Source: Agromyces sp. SYSU T00194
Lineage (GTDB): Bacteria; Actinomycetota; Actinomycetes; Actinomycetales; Microbacteriaceae
Assembly (NCBI RefSeq): GCF_040496035.1
Contig: NZ_JBEPJZ010000001.1
Coordinates: 1,178,001 to 1,242,000 of the forward strand
Reading direction: 5' to 3'
DNA length: 64,000 nucleotides
Shown here: positions 1-8,149 of the stretch, piece by piece
How the letters are laid out: each line of letters starts with the position of its first letter
Position numbering within the stretch: position 1 is the stretch's first letter
The notes under the pieces: generated by a model
The model's database searches: none
Seen by the model: only the letters and a program-made list of their open reading frames with translations
Told to the model about the DNA's origin: nothing
Program-made: the position numbers and the translations under genes

Positions 1-439
1 CGGTGCGGCCCTTGAGGATCGGATGCCGCCGGCCGCCGATGTCGAGCACGGGGGTCCAGGCGATCTCGCCCTTCACGTTGCTCGAGTCGACCTGCACCAT
101 GCCCTCGGACAGGCCCTCGTCGGCGTCGAGCGAGATCTGGATGCCGCCGGCGAACTGGAAGCCCTGGCTCGCCGCATGCTGCTGCACGACGTCGGTCAGC
201 TCGTCGACCAGCGCCGGACCGAGGCTCGACATGCGCTGGAGGTCGGGTCGCGACATCCGCACGCGGAAGGTGTTCGGCACGAGCACGCGGTCGCGGGAGA
301 CGACCGCGGCCTTCGTGTCGAGCTCGCGCTTCAGGGCGGCCGTGATCTCGACCGGCTGCAGCCCCGAGCGGAAGGTCTTCGCGAAGGCGCCGTTGACGGC
401 GCGCTCGAGACCCTTCTCGAAGTTGTCCAGTAGGCCCAC
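1..439 (-). CDS. fhaA: FhaA-type protein, N-terminal part (runs off window edge)
   Basis: The minus strand reads open from a GTG at 439 to the window edge, giving about 146 residues that begin VGLLDNFEKGLERAVNGAF. This is the DUF3662 N-terminal domain of FhaA, a protein of the actinobacterial cell-wall and division signalling region; the FHA domain expected at the C-terminus lies outside the window. A GGGAGA ribosome site sits 5-7 nt before the GTG. In relatives fhaA usually starts a cluster with fhaB, rodA/ftsW, pbpA and the pknA/B kinases, which would lie to the left of this window; that placement is inferred. The family assignment from the N-terminal sequence is strong. Confidence 0.9.
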   Translation of the reverse strand, partial: MGLLDNFEKGLERAVNGAFAKTFRSGLQPVEITAALKRELDTKAAVVSRDRVLVPNTFRVRMSRPDLQRMSSLGPALVDELTDVVQQHAASQGFQFAGGIQISLDADEGLSEGMVQVDSSNVKGEIAWTPVLDIGGRRHPILKGRT

Positions 440-501
440 AGGTCTCCCGATCCGGTTGGTTCTCAGTGCATGTTAGTCGCAGCGCCTGCGCGCCCCGGTC
501 G

Positions 502-3012
502 TCAGTCGAAGCCCGTTGTGGAGTCGTTCTCCTCCAGGTCGACCGCGATGGTGGGCATCGATGCGGTCAGCAGCGTGCCGTCGGCACGGCGCGTGCCCTC
601 GACGTCGCGCATGTTCGGCATGCCGTAATGGCGCGGACCCTGGCCGCGCAGGGCGACCGTGACGGGCTCGCCGTCGCGCACCAGCACGTCCTCGCCGCGC
701 ACCGAGAGGTGCGCCTCGGCGCCCGCCTCGACGGTGAAGGTCATGGACGCCGGCTCGAGCTCGACGCGCACGCGCGTGTCGCGGATGGTGAGCCGGAACA
801 CCAGGCGCTCCCAGTCGTCGGGCAGCCGCGGGTCGAAGGTGAAGACGCCGTTGTGGTCGCGGAACCCGCCGAACCCGTAGACCAGCGAGGCCCACACCCC
901 GCCGGTCGACGCGACGTGCACGCCGTCCTGCGCGTTGTGGTGCAGGTCGGCGAGGTCGACGAACAGCGCGGCCCGGAAGTAGCGCATCGCCAGCTCGTGG
1001 TACCCCACCTCGGACGCGATGATCGACTGGACCACCGCCGACAGCGTCGAGTCGCCCGTCGTCAGCGGGTCGTAGTACTCGAAGTTCGCCTGCTTCTGCT
1101 CGGTCGTGAACTGGTCGCCCTGCAGCAGCAGCGCGAGCACCACGTCGGCCTGCTTCAGCACCTGGAAGCGGTAGATGACCAGCGGGTGGTAGTGCAGCAG
1201 CAGCGGACGACGGCTGGCCGGCGTGTTCTCGAGGTCCCAGAGCTCCTTCTCGAGGAAGGCGGAGTCCTGCGGGTGCACGCCCAGCTGCTCGTCGAACGGG
1301 ATGAACATGTGCTCGGCCGCGCGACGCCACTCGTCCGCCTCGTCGGGGTGCAGGTTGAGGCGGTCGACCGCTCGGGCGTAGGCCGCGGGCGCGCGGCGCC
1401 GCAGTTCGTCGACCGCGTACGCGGCGGCACGGAGGTTCCCCTTGGCCATCACGTTCGTGTACAGGTTGTCGTTCACGACGGTCGTGTACTCGTCGGGGCC
1501 GGTCACGCCGTGGATGTGGAAGACGTCCTTGGAGTTGGTGCGCCAGAACCCCAGGTCCTCCCACATGCGGGCCGTCTCGACGAGCACGTCGATCGCGCCG
1601 CGCGCGACGAAGTCCTCGTCGCCGGTCGCCGCCACGTACTGCATCAGGGCGTACGAGATGTCGGCGTCGATGTGGTACTGGGCGGTGCCCGCGGCGTAGT
1701 AGGCGCTCGACTCGAGTCCGTTGATCGTGCGCCACGGGAAGAGTGCGCCGCGCTGGTTGAGCTCGTTCGCGCGTGCGCGCGCCGGCTCCAGCATCCGCTG
1801 CCGGAATCGCAGCACGTTGCGCGCCGTGTTCGGCGCCGTGTACGACAGGAACGGCATGACGTAGACCTCGGAGTCCCAGAAGTAGTGGCCGCCGTAGCCC
1901 GAACCGGAGACGCCCTTCGCCGCCACCCCGCCGCCGTCGGTGCGGGCCGTCGCCTGCGCGAGCTGGAAGAGGTTCCAGCGGGTCGCCTGCTGCAGGGTCG
2001 GATGCCCCGGGATCTCGACGTCCACGCTCGCCCAATACTCGTCGAGCCAGTCGTGCTGCGCGTCCACCAGCGCCTCGATGCCGATCTCGCCGGCGCGGTC
2101 GAGGGTGCGGTCGCAGCGGTCGGCGAGCTCGCGCACCGGCACGGATGCCGCCGTGTGGTACGTGAACAGCTTCGTGATGCGGATCGGGCGGCCCTGCTCG
2201 GCGCGGACCCGGTACACGTGCTTCGCGAGGTCGTCCTCGATCGTCGAGGTCTCGTCGAACGGGTTCTCGGTCTCGATGCGGTGCTCGGTGCCGGCGACGA
2301 CCGTCATGCCCGAGTTCGTGCAGCGGTAGCCGAGCAGGTAGCGACCGTCGCGCTCCCGCTTCAGGCGCGGCTGCAGCACGCGCTCGGTGAACTGCTCCGC
2401 CTTGCGCGGGTCGAACGCCTCGATCGTGCCCTGCACGCCCGAGCGGTACTCGTCGCGGCCGTCCTGCCGGTTCAGCATCTGGCTCGAGATGGTCACCGCG
2501 GCGTCGGCGTCGAGCAGCTCGACCTCGTAGACGATGACGCCGAGGTGACGGTCGGTGAACGACACCATGCGGTGCGAGGTGATCTGCACGCGCTTGCCCG
2601 ACGGCGTGCGCCACTCGAGGGAACGGTCGAGGATGCCGGTGCGGAAGTCGAGCCGTCGCTCGTAGCTCATGAGTTCGGCGGTGGTGAGCACGAGCGGCTC
2701 GTCGTCGACGTAGAGGCGGATCGTCTTCGCGTCGGGCGCGTTGACGATGGTCTGCCCGACGCGCGCGAACCCGAACGCCTCCTCTGCGTGCCGGATCGGC
2801 CAGGTCTCGTGGAAGCCGTTGATGAACGTGCCGTGCACGTGGCCGTCGCGACCCTCGTCGACGTTGCCGCGCAGGCCGAGGTAGCCGTTGCCGACGGCGA
2901 ACATCGTCTCGGTCGTGCCGATGTCGTCGGCGGAGAACTCGGTCTCGACGAGGGCCCAGTCGTCGATGGGGAACCGGTTGCGGTTCAGCGGGTCGTGGTC
3001 GGCGAACCTCAT
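502..3012 (-). CDS. Glycoside hydrolase family 65 disaccharide phosphorylase
   Basis: An 836-residue protein, the usual GH65 size. It starts MRFADHDPLNRNRFPIDDW, has the family's GNGYLGLRGN near 41-50, GYGGHYFWDSEVY near 372-384, and HGVTGPDEYT near 501-510 where Glu508 is the expected general acid. GH65 enzymes split maltose, trehalose or kojibiose with phosphate to beta-glucose 1-phosphate and glucose; the sequence alone does not tell me which. The ATG overlaps the stop of the upstream beta-phosphoglucomutase-like gene (ATGA), so the two are translationally coupled, and that partner would convert the beta-glucose 1-phosphate into glucose 6-phosphate. Longer open frame upstream of 3012 is out-of-frame read-through of the HAD gene and was rejected as a start. 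No signal peptide is seen, so cytoplasmic. Confidence 0.92.
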   Translation of the reverse strand: MRFADHDPLNRNRFPIDDWALVETEFSADDIGTTETMFAVGNGYLGLRGNVDEGRDGHVHGTFINGFHETWPIRHAEEAFGFARVGQTIVNAPDAKTIRLYVDDEPLVLTTAELMSYERRLDFRTGILDRSLEWRTPSGKRVQITSHRMVSFTDRHLGVIVYEVELLDADAAVTISSQMLNRQDGRDEYRSGVQGTIEAFDPRKAEQFTERVLQPRLKRERDGRYLLGYRCTNSGMTVVAGTEHRIETENPFDETSTIEDDLAKHVYRVRAEQGRPIRITKLFTYHTAASVPVRELADRCDRTLDRAGEIGIEALVDAQHDWLDEYWASVDVEIPGHPTLQQATRWNLFQLAQATARTDGGGVAAKGVSGSGYGGHYFWDSEVYVMPFLSYTAPNTARNVLRFRQRMLEPARARANELNQRGALFPWRTINGLESSAYYAAGTAQYHIDADISYALMQYVAATGDEDFVARGAIDVLVETARMWEDLGFWRTNSKDVFHIHGVTGPDEYTTVVNDNLYTNVMAKGNLRAAAYAVDELRRRAPAAYARAVDRLNLHPDEADEWRRAAEHMFIPFDEQLGVHPQDSAFLEKELWDLENTPASRRPLLLHYHPLVIYRFQVLKQADVVLALLLQGDQFTTEQKQANFEYYDPLTTGDSTLSAVVQSIIASEVGYHELAMRYFRAALFVDLADLHHNAQDGVHVASTGGVWASLVYGFGGFRDHNGVFTFDPRLPDDWERLVFRLTIRDTRVRVELEPASMTFTVEAGAEAHLSVRGEDVLVRDGEPVTVALRGQGPRHYGMPNMRDVEGTRRADGTLLTASMPTIAVDLEENDSTTGFD

Positions 3013-3782
3013 GATCCGGCCTTTCGGTGGTGCTGGGGGAGCAGGGGGATGAGCTCGTCGAGCTCGTACACGACGAGGTCGGCGCCGAGACGGCGCAGGT
3101 TCTCGTGCCCGGCGCCGCGGTCGACCCCGACGACGAGCCCGAAGTCGCCGGCGGCCCCGGCCTGCACGCCGGACTCGGCGTCCTCGACCACGACGCAGGC
3201 GGTGGTGGGGAGCCCGAGCAGCCGGGCGCCGTACTCGTATGTGTCGGGAGCCGGCTTGCCGGGGATGCCGCGCTCGGCCGCGACGCCGCCGTGCACCACC
3301 ACCTCGAAGCGGTTGGCGAGCCCCGCCGTCTCGAGCACGGCGGGGGCGTTCTTCGAACTCGACACGACCGCCACCGCGGCATCCGTCGCCGCCAGCGCGT
3401 CGAGGAACGCCACCGATGCGGGGTACGCCGTCACGCCGTCCTCCGCGAGCGACTCGTTGAACGCGTCGTTCTTGCGGTTGCCGAGGCCGCACACCGTCTC
3501 GGCCGTGGGCGGATCGTCGGGCGTGCCCTCGGGCAGCGTGATGCCACGGCTGGCGAGCAGGGTGCGCACCCCGTCGTAGCGCGGCTTGCCGTCGATGTGG
3601 GCGAAGTAGTCGGCGTCCCGGTACGGGGCCGCGCCGCGGGCGGCGAGGAACGGCGTGAACAACCGCGCCCAGGCGTGCATGTGCACCTCGGCCGTCGGCG
3701 TCAGCACGCCGTCGAGGTCGAAGAGCCAGCCGCGGATGCCGGCCAGGTCCGGCCGCGCGGTGGAGTCGTCCGTCGTCGCCAC
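3009..3782 (-). CDS. pgmB: Beta-phosphoglucomutase-like HAD hydrolase
   Basis: 257 residues from a GTG at 3782 with GAGAGG about 7 nt upstream. HAD motif I is WLFDLDGVLTPT (nucleophile and acid/base Asp about residues 18 and 20), VVSSSKN is motif II, GKPAPDTY carries the motif III Lys, and VVEDAESGVQAG is motif IV. The cap region contains the HxHAW stretch seen in beta-phosphoglucomutases. Its stop overlaps the GH65 start by 4 nt, and GH65-pgmB pairs are a well-known disaccharide phosphorolysis module. The reading frame stays open upstream for more than 1.5 kb, through the tRNA antisense and into the recombinase remnant. I take that as chance read-through and use the GTG with a proper ribosome site. 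Confidence 0.88.
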   Translation of the reverse strand: MATTDDSTARPDLAGIRGWLFDLDGVLTPTAEVHMHAWARLFTPFLAARGAAPYRDADYFAHIDGKPRYDGVRTLLASRGITLPEGTPDDPPTAETVCGLGNRKNDAFNESLAEDGVTAYPASVAFLDALAATDAAVAVVSSSKNAPAVLETAGLANRFEVVVHGGVAAERGIPGKPAPDTYEYGARLLGLPTTACVVVEDAESGVQAGAAGDFGLVVGVDRGAGHENLRRLGADLVVYELDELIPLLPQHHRKAGS

Positions 3783-3837
3783 GTCGTGTCCTCTCGATGG
3801 AAGGCGGGGGTGCGAACGGCGTCGTTCCCGTTCCTCG

Positions 3838-3873
3838 ATGCTAGACGTGCGGGTGGCGCGTGTGTACCGGTTT
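3838..3873 (-). promoter_or_regulatory. Putative promoter and operator of the pgmB-GH65 pair
   Basis: On the minus strand a TAGCAT -10-like box lies at 3843-3838, about 56 nt before the pgmB GTG. AAACCGGTAC at 3873-3864 overlaps the -35 position. It is centred on CCGG and resembles a LacI-family (MalR/CcpA-like) operator, which would suit a sugar operon. The assignment is by eye; no regulator gene is adjacent. Confidence 0.35.
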
Positions 3874-4015
3874 CTCGACGACCGTCGGGACCCGGAACGG
3901 CCCCGGGCCCCCCGTCGGGCCCGATGCATCCGCATGCAGGGCCTCGAATGGCATGTGACGCGGTGAAGTGTTAGTCTCTGTTGGCTGGTGCGCCATGTGC
4001 GCGTGCCGGTGGTGA

Positions 4016-4102
4016 GCGCAAGTGGCGGAATAGGCAGACGCGCACGGTTCAGGTCCGTGTGCCCGAAAGGGCGTGGGGGTTCAACTCCCCCCTTGCGCAC
4101 CA
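4016..4102 (+). tRNA. tRNA-Leu (anticodon CAG)
   Basis: An 87-nt tRNA with CCA encoded. The acceptor stem GCGCAAG pairs with CTTGCGC before ACCA. The anticodon stem CACGG/CCGTG encloses the loop TTCAGGT, giving anticodon CAG. A long variable arm (TGCCCGAAAGGGCG) marks it as class II, and the T-arm GGGGGTTCAACTCCCCC is canonical. The 3' end abuts a recombinase remnant and an island of different composition, so this gene is the likely integration landmark. Confidence 0.97.
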
Positions 4103-5367
4103 TAGGAGGCTTACTGCAATCGCCCTGAACTTTCAGGGCGGGCAGCAGGTCACCTACGGAAAAATCAGAGAACGGGTCACCCTTTGGGGTGGCCTGTTCT
4201 GCATTTACGGGACTCCTGCGGGCAAGCTCAGCTTCAGCCGTGTTCGTAGCCGACTCCAGCGACTGACCAGCCTCCAGTGCGGTCCAGCCGCGTTCGGCGG
4301 CGAGGAGTTCCACGAGGGGCGAAGTGAGCTCGTCTCCGACCACCTCGTCATTGACGACGTAGATGCGATTGAAGAGCGCCTGGTTGAGCTGACGGCGCGT
4401 GTCGTCCGATGCCTGTCGGTAGAGCTCGTAGGGATCGGCGAGCAGGTCGAGGTGAGCCTCGATGAACGCCAGGGCTCCGCTGAGGTCCTGCTCAACGGCC
4501 CCGAGCTGAATCGTGAGCTTGTCGCGGGCTCGTGTGATCTCGTGCAGCTTCACCTTGATACGCGCGGTCGGGAGTTCGCCATCGGCAGCGAGGTCGATGA
4601 GGTTCTCTTCCTTCACGGCCAACTGGCGGAGTTGGGTTTCGAGTTGCTGACGGAGGAGCTGCTGCGCCCGGGCCTTGTCGGCGACTGCCTCCTCGAGGCG
4701 CGCCCGCACCGCGGCGATGAACGCCTCGCTGAGGCGGATCGACTTGTAGTGGACTTCGATGGCTCGCTCGACGCGCTCCATGTTGGAGTAGGGCGCATCG
4801 CAGACGTGATCTTGCACACCCCGGCAGAAGAAGTACGCGTACTCGCCGCCATTCCGGCCGGTGGCGCGCATGATGATCATGCGCTTGATGACCCGATCCT
4901 CGAGACGGCAACGGCCGCACCAGATGGTGCCCTTGAGGTAATGATCGTTCTTGATGCGACGCTCACCTGACTTGTTGCGCGCATCGAGGAGCGTCTGGAC
5001 CTGCTCGAACAGCTCGGGATCGATCAGGGGGTCGTGGCGCCCGTCGTAGGTCTCGCCCTTGTACTCGATCTCGCCGAGGTAGTAGCGGTCGCGAAGCATC
5101 CGCTGCACCTTCGACACCGCGATCGGCGCGGCCGGGCGAGCGGCAGTCGGCCGAGAAGTCAGCCCACGATCCGCCAGCTCCGTCGCGATGTCGTCAAGCG
5201 TGTGCTTGCCCGCGGCGTACAGCTCAAAGGCGAGCTTGACGAACGGGGCGCGTTCTGGGTCGATGGCGACGGATCGGATCTCGCGTCCGTCGATGCGCTC
5301 GAGCGTGTTGAGGTACCCGATTGGCGCCCGTCCGAGCGTGCCACCACTCTTTGCCTTCTGCCCCATC
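4103..5367 (-). pseudogene. Large serine recombinase lacking its catalytic domain
   Basis: The minus-strand frame from 5366 carries the recombinase DNA-binding domain (GGTLGRAPIGYLN at the start), a zinc-ribbon part with CGRC and a later Cys pair, and a long coiled-coil region rich in LRQQLETQLRQL-type heptads. This is the middle and C-terminal part of a large serine integrase. The resolvase-type catalytic domain (about 150-190 residues with the serine nucleophile) is absent; at that point an IS3 element begins. No stop codon appears before the tRNA: the frame continues through the antisense of tRNA-Leu and on into pgmB. It would have integrated the island beside tRNA-Leu and now looks inactive. 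Confidence 0.85.
4121..4140. terminator. Perfect 9-bp inverted repeat just after tRNA-Leu
   Basis: CGCCCTGAA and TTCAGGGCG are separated by two bases, starting 18 nt after the tRNA CCA. It may be the tRNA terminator, though no T-run follows. It could instead be part of a recombinase attachment site, since it lies at the island boundary inside the recombinase reading frame. Confidence 0.45.
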
Positions 5368-5391
5368 GGGTCTGCCCCGAGTCTGGTTGAC
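5368..5391 (+). repeat. Left terminal inverted repeat of the IS3 element
   Basis: The 24 bases begin GGGTCTGCCCCGAGTC and end GGTTGAC. They match the reverse complement of 6642-6665 at 22 of 24 positions; positions 13 and 16 differ. Confidence 0.88.
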
Positions 5392-5409
5392 GGTCGGGGT
5401 TTGCAGTGA

Positions 5410-6291
5410 TTAGGCCGCTTCTGCGGTCACGTAGATCATCTCAAACTCGACGGGGGTGAGCTTGCCGAGGGTGCGTTGACGGCGCCGGCGGTTGTACTTC
5501 GTTTCGATCCAGGTCACGATCGCGAGTCGGAGGTTGTCGCGCGTGTCCCACCGCCTGGTGTTCAGGACGTTCTTCTGCAGCAGGCTGAAGAAGGACTCCA
5601 TGCTTGCGTTGTCCCCGGCCCCGTAGGAGCGACCCATCGATCCGACCAGGCCGTTGTTCTCCAGCAGCCGCTGGGTGCGTTTCGCGCGAAACTGACCGCC
5701 CCGGTCGGAATGGCAGATCGTGCCGACCGGTGAGCGCAACGCGATCGCGTTGCGCATCGCGGCCCGCGCCAGGGACGACTTCATCCGGGAGTCGATCGAG
5801 TAACCCACGATCTTGTTCGACCAGACATCCTTGATCGCGCAGATGTAGAGCTTGCCCTCCCGTGTGGGGTGCTTGGAGATGTCCCACAACCAGACCCGGT
5901 TCGGCCCGTCGGCGACGAACTCGTGCCGGACGACGCCGTGCTCATCGACCACCGCGAGGAGGTCGTCGTGCGGGGCCGGTCCGGTCGAGCCGGGCTTGCT
6001 GCGCTTCTTGTGGTGGCTGGCGTGGATGCCCGCGATCCGGCACAGCCGGTGCACCCGGTTCTCACCCACCTGGATGCCGTGCTCGGTGTCGAGCTCGTCG
6101 GTGATGAACCGGTACCCGAGGGTCGCGTCATCGGCGTGGATCTCGTGGATCACGTCCAGCAGGTGCGCGTCGTCCCAGTCCCGCCGGCTCACGGGATCCT
6201 TGAGCCACTTGTAGTACCCCTGGGGTGTCAGCCCCAGGACCCTGCACGCCACCGCGACCGGCACCCTGATCGGGGCGCCGGCCGCGGCCAT
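5410..6291 (-). CDS. IS3-family transposase OrfB (DDE catalytic part)
   Basis: 293 residues with the HTH_21 region (GYYKWLKDP), the integrase core rve domain, and a complete DDE triad. The first Asp is in VWLWDISKHPT, the second in CHSDRGGQF, and the Glu in GDNASMESFFSLLQK. The C-terminus YNRRRRQRTLGKLTPVEFE is typical. The ATG at 6291 is preceded by an in-frame extension that joins OrfA by a -1 frameshift on the A-AAA stretch at 6315-6318, just before the OrfA stop (TAG at 6312-6314). This gives ...PGK-IVFPLVREMAAAG, the normal OrfAB fusion for IS3 elements. No disabling mutation is visible, so the transposase looks functional. Confidence 0.93.
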   Translation of the reverse strand: MAAAGAPIRVPVAVACRVLGLTPQGYYKWLKDPVSRRDWDDAHLLDVIHEIHADDATLGYRFITDELDTEHGIQVGENRVHRLCRIAGIHASHHKKRSKPGSTGPAPHDDLLAVVDEHGVVRHEFVADGPNRVWLWDISKHPTREGKLYICAIKDVWSNKIVGYSIDSRMKSSLARAAMRNAIALRSPVGTICHSDRGGQFRAKRTQRLLENNGLVGSMGRSYGAGDNASMESFFSLLQKNVLNTRRWDTRDNLRLAIVTWIETKYNRRRRQRTLGKLTPVEFEMIYVTAEAA

Positions 6292-6311
6292 CTCACGGAC
6301 GAGCGGGAAGA

Positions 6312-6599
6312 CTATTTTCCCGGCAGGTTCGCCTGCGACAGGTACGCCGCCGCACGGCGCAGCACCTCGTTCTCCTGCTCGAGCAGCCGGATCCGCTTCT
6401 TCGCCTCACGCAGCTCGGCACGATCGGCGTCAGTCACGCCAGGACGGTGACCATCCTCGATGTCGGCCTTCTTCATCCAGTTCGACAACGAGCCCTCGGA
6501 GATACCGAAGTCCTTCGCGATCTGCGCCAACGGCGCTTGACCCTTCCGGGCCACGGCCACGACATCGTCGCGGAACTCTTTGGGATACGGCTTTGCCAC
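6312..6599 (-). CDS. IS3-family transposase OrfA (HTH DNA-binding part)
   Basis: A 95-residue protein from GTG 6599 (VAKPYPKEFRDDVVAVARK). It has a helix-turn-helix (APLAQIAKDFGISEGSLSNWMKKADIE) and a C-terminal leucine zipper (AKKRIRLLEQENEVLRRAAAYL) for multimerisation, which is the standard IS3 OrfA layout. An in-frame start 33 nt further up (6632) is possible, but its extra residues do not resemble the family. It ends at TAG 6312, where the frameshift site lies. Confidence 0.9.
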   Translation of the reverse strand: MAKPYPKEFRDDVVAVARKGQAPLAQIAKDFGISEGSLSNWMKKADIEDGHRPGVTDADRAELREAKKRIRLLEQENEVLRRAAAYLSQANLPGK

Positions 6600-6641
6600 A
6601 GGGACATCCTTCCAGCGAGGACGAATCCTCACACATCAGAT

Positions 6642-6665
6642 GTCAACCAAACCCGGGGCAGACCC
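6642..6665 (-). repeat. Right terminal inverted repeat of the IS3 element
   Basis: Read on the minus strand it begins GGGTCTGCCCCGGGTT and ends GGTTGAC, pairing with the left end. It lies upstream of orfA, so it probably also holds the element's promoter. Confidence 0.88.
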
Positions 6666-6756
6666 CTTCCTCGTCCATGTCGCTCGGCTTCGGCACCCAG
6701 AGTTCGCTGAGGGCTGGGAGAGATGAATCGACCTTGGTGTCACGTCGCGGGTACAT
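6643..6756 (-). other. Short open frame cut by the IS3 element (possible 5' remnant)
   Basis: From ATG 6756 the minus strand reads MYPRRDTKVDSSLPALSELW and continues to about residue 32. It then enters the IS right end and stops there (TGA at 6643-6645). It may be the 5' end of the gene that the IS interrupted or joined, perhaps the recombinase or a neighbour lost by deletion. No ribosome site is evident and I recognise no family. Confidence 0.3.
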
Positions 6757-6842
6757 GCGAGCATTGTCGCGCCCAGCGACGAAGGGTCAGTGCGCCTTGC
6801 CGACCTCGGTATGACTTGGCTGGCATGTCGACCGTGAGTTGG

Positions 6843-8057
6843 TCAGCGGGCGAGCGCCAACTCGCCTCCCGTCGTGGACGGGTCGAGTTCGACCTGATCG
6901 ACGACGCCGGGCTTGAGCGCGAGTAAGTCGATGACCGCGGTTCCAACTTCTCGCATCAACGCGGGCGGGACGGCGTTGCCGATCATCGTCGCAAGATCAG
7001 CGCGCTTCACAGCCGCGCTGAAGGAGAAGTAATCGGGAAAGCCCTGGATCCTGGCGGCCTCGTGGGCGGTAAGCGCCCGCAGTGCGCTCGGGTGCATGTA
7101 CCGGCCCTGCCCGATGCTGCCGAAGCCGCTCGTGATCGTCTGTGCGGGATCGTTCCAACTCAGCCGCCCATACATCGACTTGTACGAGTGGTTGCCGTCC
7201 TGATGACACTTAGGACGCTTTTCGTTCGGAAGATCGAGGTCCCCCGACTCCTGCATGTACTCCATGCGCTCGATGTTCGCGGGGCTCGCCTTCGGCGGGG
7301 TGTCATACCCAGCGGGGGTCGCAAGGCTGACTAGGTCGCCAATTGCCCATTCGAGATTGAACGATGAGTCCTCGGCTCGGGATGCGAGGCCTCTGAGCAC
7401 GAGCTCGGGATCGATGCCCTCGACCTTCGACGCCAGTAGAACGTGGCGGCGACGCTTCTGGGCAACGCCGAGTGAGTGCATCCCTACCGTGGCGGTCGCC
7501 ACCTCATAGCCGAGCTTCTTGAGGAAGTCGTAGGTGGTTTGCACGACACCGGCGGTGTCAAGACGAACCGTCGGTACGTTCTCGATCAGGACGATTGACG
7601 GCTCGAGGACCCGAGCCGCTCGTGCCATCTTCAGGTAGAGCTTGTTCTTCGGATCATCGCGCCGCGTTCGGTTGTTCAGATCGCTGTGCCCTTGGCACGG
7701 CGGGCCGCCGAACAGTAGATGCGTGCTCCCAACCGATTTCCGCGTCTTGAGCTCCGTCTCGGTGAGCTCATCAGCCAGTTCACCGTCGAAGTAGTCTTCG
7801 ACGGACGCCATCATCGCGTTCGCTTTGGGAAAGTTGGCCTTGTACACGTCGACCGCAGCCTGCTCGAAGTCGACCGCGAGGCGCACATCGAGCGCGAGCC
7901 CGGCATCGGAGGCTGCCTGGGCAGCTCCCAGCGTGAGCCCTCCGCACCCCGAGAACAGGTCCACGATCCGCAACGCCGGATCGCCCGACTCGAAGGCCGG
8001 ACGGGCCTTCTCCCTGAGGGGGAAGGCGGGCGCTGGGGTAACGGGCGAGGTTGGCAT
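6843..8057 (-). CDS. dcm: DNA (cytosine-5) methyltransferase
   Basis: 404 residues from ATG 8057. Ordered C5-methylase motifs are seen: I DLFSGCGGLTLG (33-44), IV GGPPCQGHS with catalytic Cys121, VI ENVP (159-162), VIII QKRRR (200-204), IX RLSWNDPAQTITSGFG, and X GNAVPPAL. Nothing essential is missing. The target-recognition region between VIII and IX is about 90 residues, so its recognition site cannot be read off. An alternative GTG start at 8105 adds 16 residues encoded by the CTCGAG repeats, and I prefer 8057. It is the last gene of the minus-strand run behind the 758-residue protein and the SNF2-like ATPase. The Vsr across the divergent promoter would repair T:G mismatches from deaminated 5-methylcytosine. 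Confidence 0.93.
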   Translation of the reverse strand: MPTSPVTPAPAFPLREKARPAFESGDPALRIVDLFSGCGGLTLGAAQAASDAGLALDVRLAVDFEQAAVDVYKANFPKANAMMASVEDYFDGELADELTETELKTRKSVGSTHLLFGGPPCQGHSDLNNRTRRDDPKNKLYLKMARAARVLEPSIVLIENVPTVRLDTAGVVQTTYDFLKKLGYEVATATVGMHSLGVAQKRRRHVLLASKVEGIDPELVLRGLASRAEDSSFNLEWAIGDLVSLATPAGYDTPPKASPANIERMEYMQESGDLDLPNEKRPKCHQDGNHSYKSMYGRLSWNDPAQTITSGFGSIGQGRYMHPSALRALTAHEAARIQGFPDYFSFSAAVKRADLATMIGNAVPPALMREVGTAVIDLLALKPGVVDQVELDPSTTGGELALAR

Positions 8058-8061
8058 GTCG

Positions 8062-8095
8062 CTCGAGTTTAGCTCCGCCCTCGAGAAAACTCGAG
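8062..8095. promoter_or_regulatory. Three CTCGAG palindromes at the methyltransferase start
   Basis: CTCGAG occurs at 8062-8067, 8080-8085 and 8090-8095. The last two form a hairpin-capable inverted repeat with an AAAA loop. They lie immediately upstream of ATG 8057. Clustered palindromes at an MTase start suggest autoregulation or a control-protein site; the motif may also be the methylation target. Both readings are inference. Confidence 0.45.
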
Positions 8096-8149
8096 CGGGA
8101 ACCACGGGTGTGAAAATCGCCCGCGCGGAGGGCCTCTGTGGAGGAGGGG

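Larger units (their letters stand above)
5368..6665 (-). mobile_element. IS3-family insertion sequence, apparently complete
   Basis: A 1.3-kb element with overlapping orfA/orfB on the minus strand and 24-bp terminal inverted repeats with two mismatches at 5368-5391 and 6642-6665. If the ends are set by the TG...CA rule of IS3 elements, the element is 5373-6660. I find no 3-5 bp direct target duplication with either definition. A new insertion without rearrangement should show one, so a deletion or recombination next to the element is likely, and it fits the missing recombinase N-terminus on its right side. Confidence 0.9.

Noticed and set aside
466..3579. Plus-strand open frame of 1037 codons
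   Set aside because: Antisense shadow of GH65 and pgmB; its Arg/Val/Leu-rich product has no family pattern, and the minus-strand genes show full motifs.
4148..4181. GGTCACC direct repeats 27 bp apart near tRNA-Leu
   Set aside because: Seven-base repeats are too short to claim recombinase sites without comparison to attP.
3981..4970. Plus-strand frame beginning at the tRNA and crossing the recombinase
   Set aside because: Contains the tRNA sequence itself and is antisense to recognised recombinase domains.
3009..5366. A single recombinase-HAD fusion protein
   Set aside because: The HAD gene has its own GTG and ribosome site, and the joint crosses an antisense tRNA; treated as chance read-through.
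8057..8105. Longer methyltransferase start at GTG 8105
   Set aside because: The added 16 residues are encoded by the CTCGAG repeats and have no family similarity; ATG 8057 preferred.
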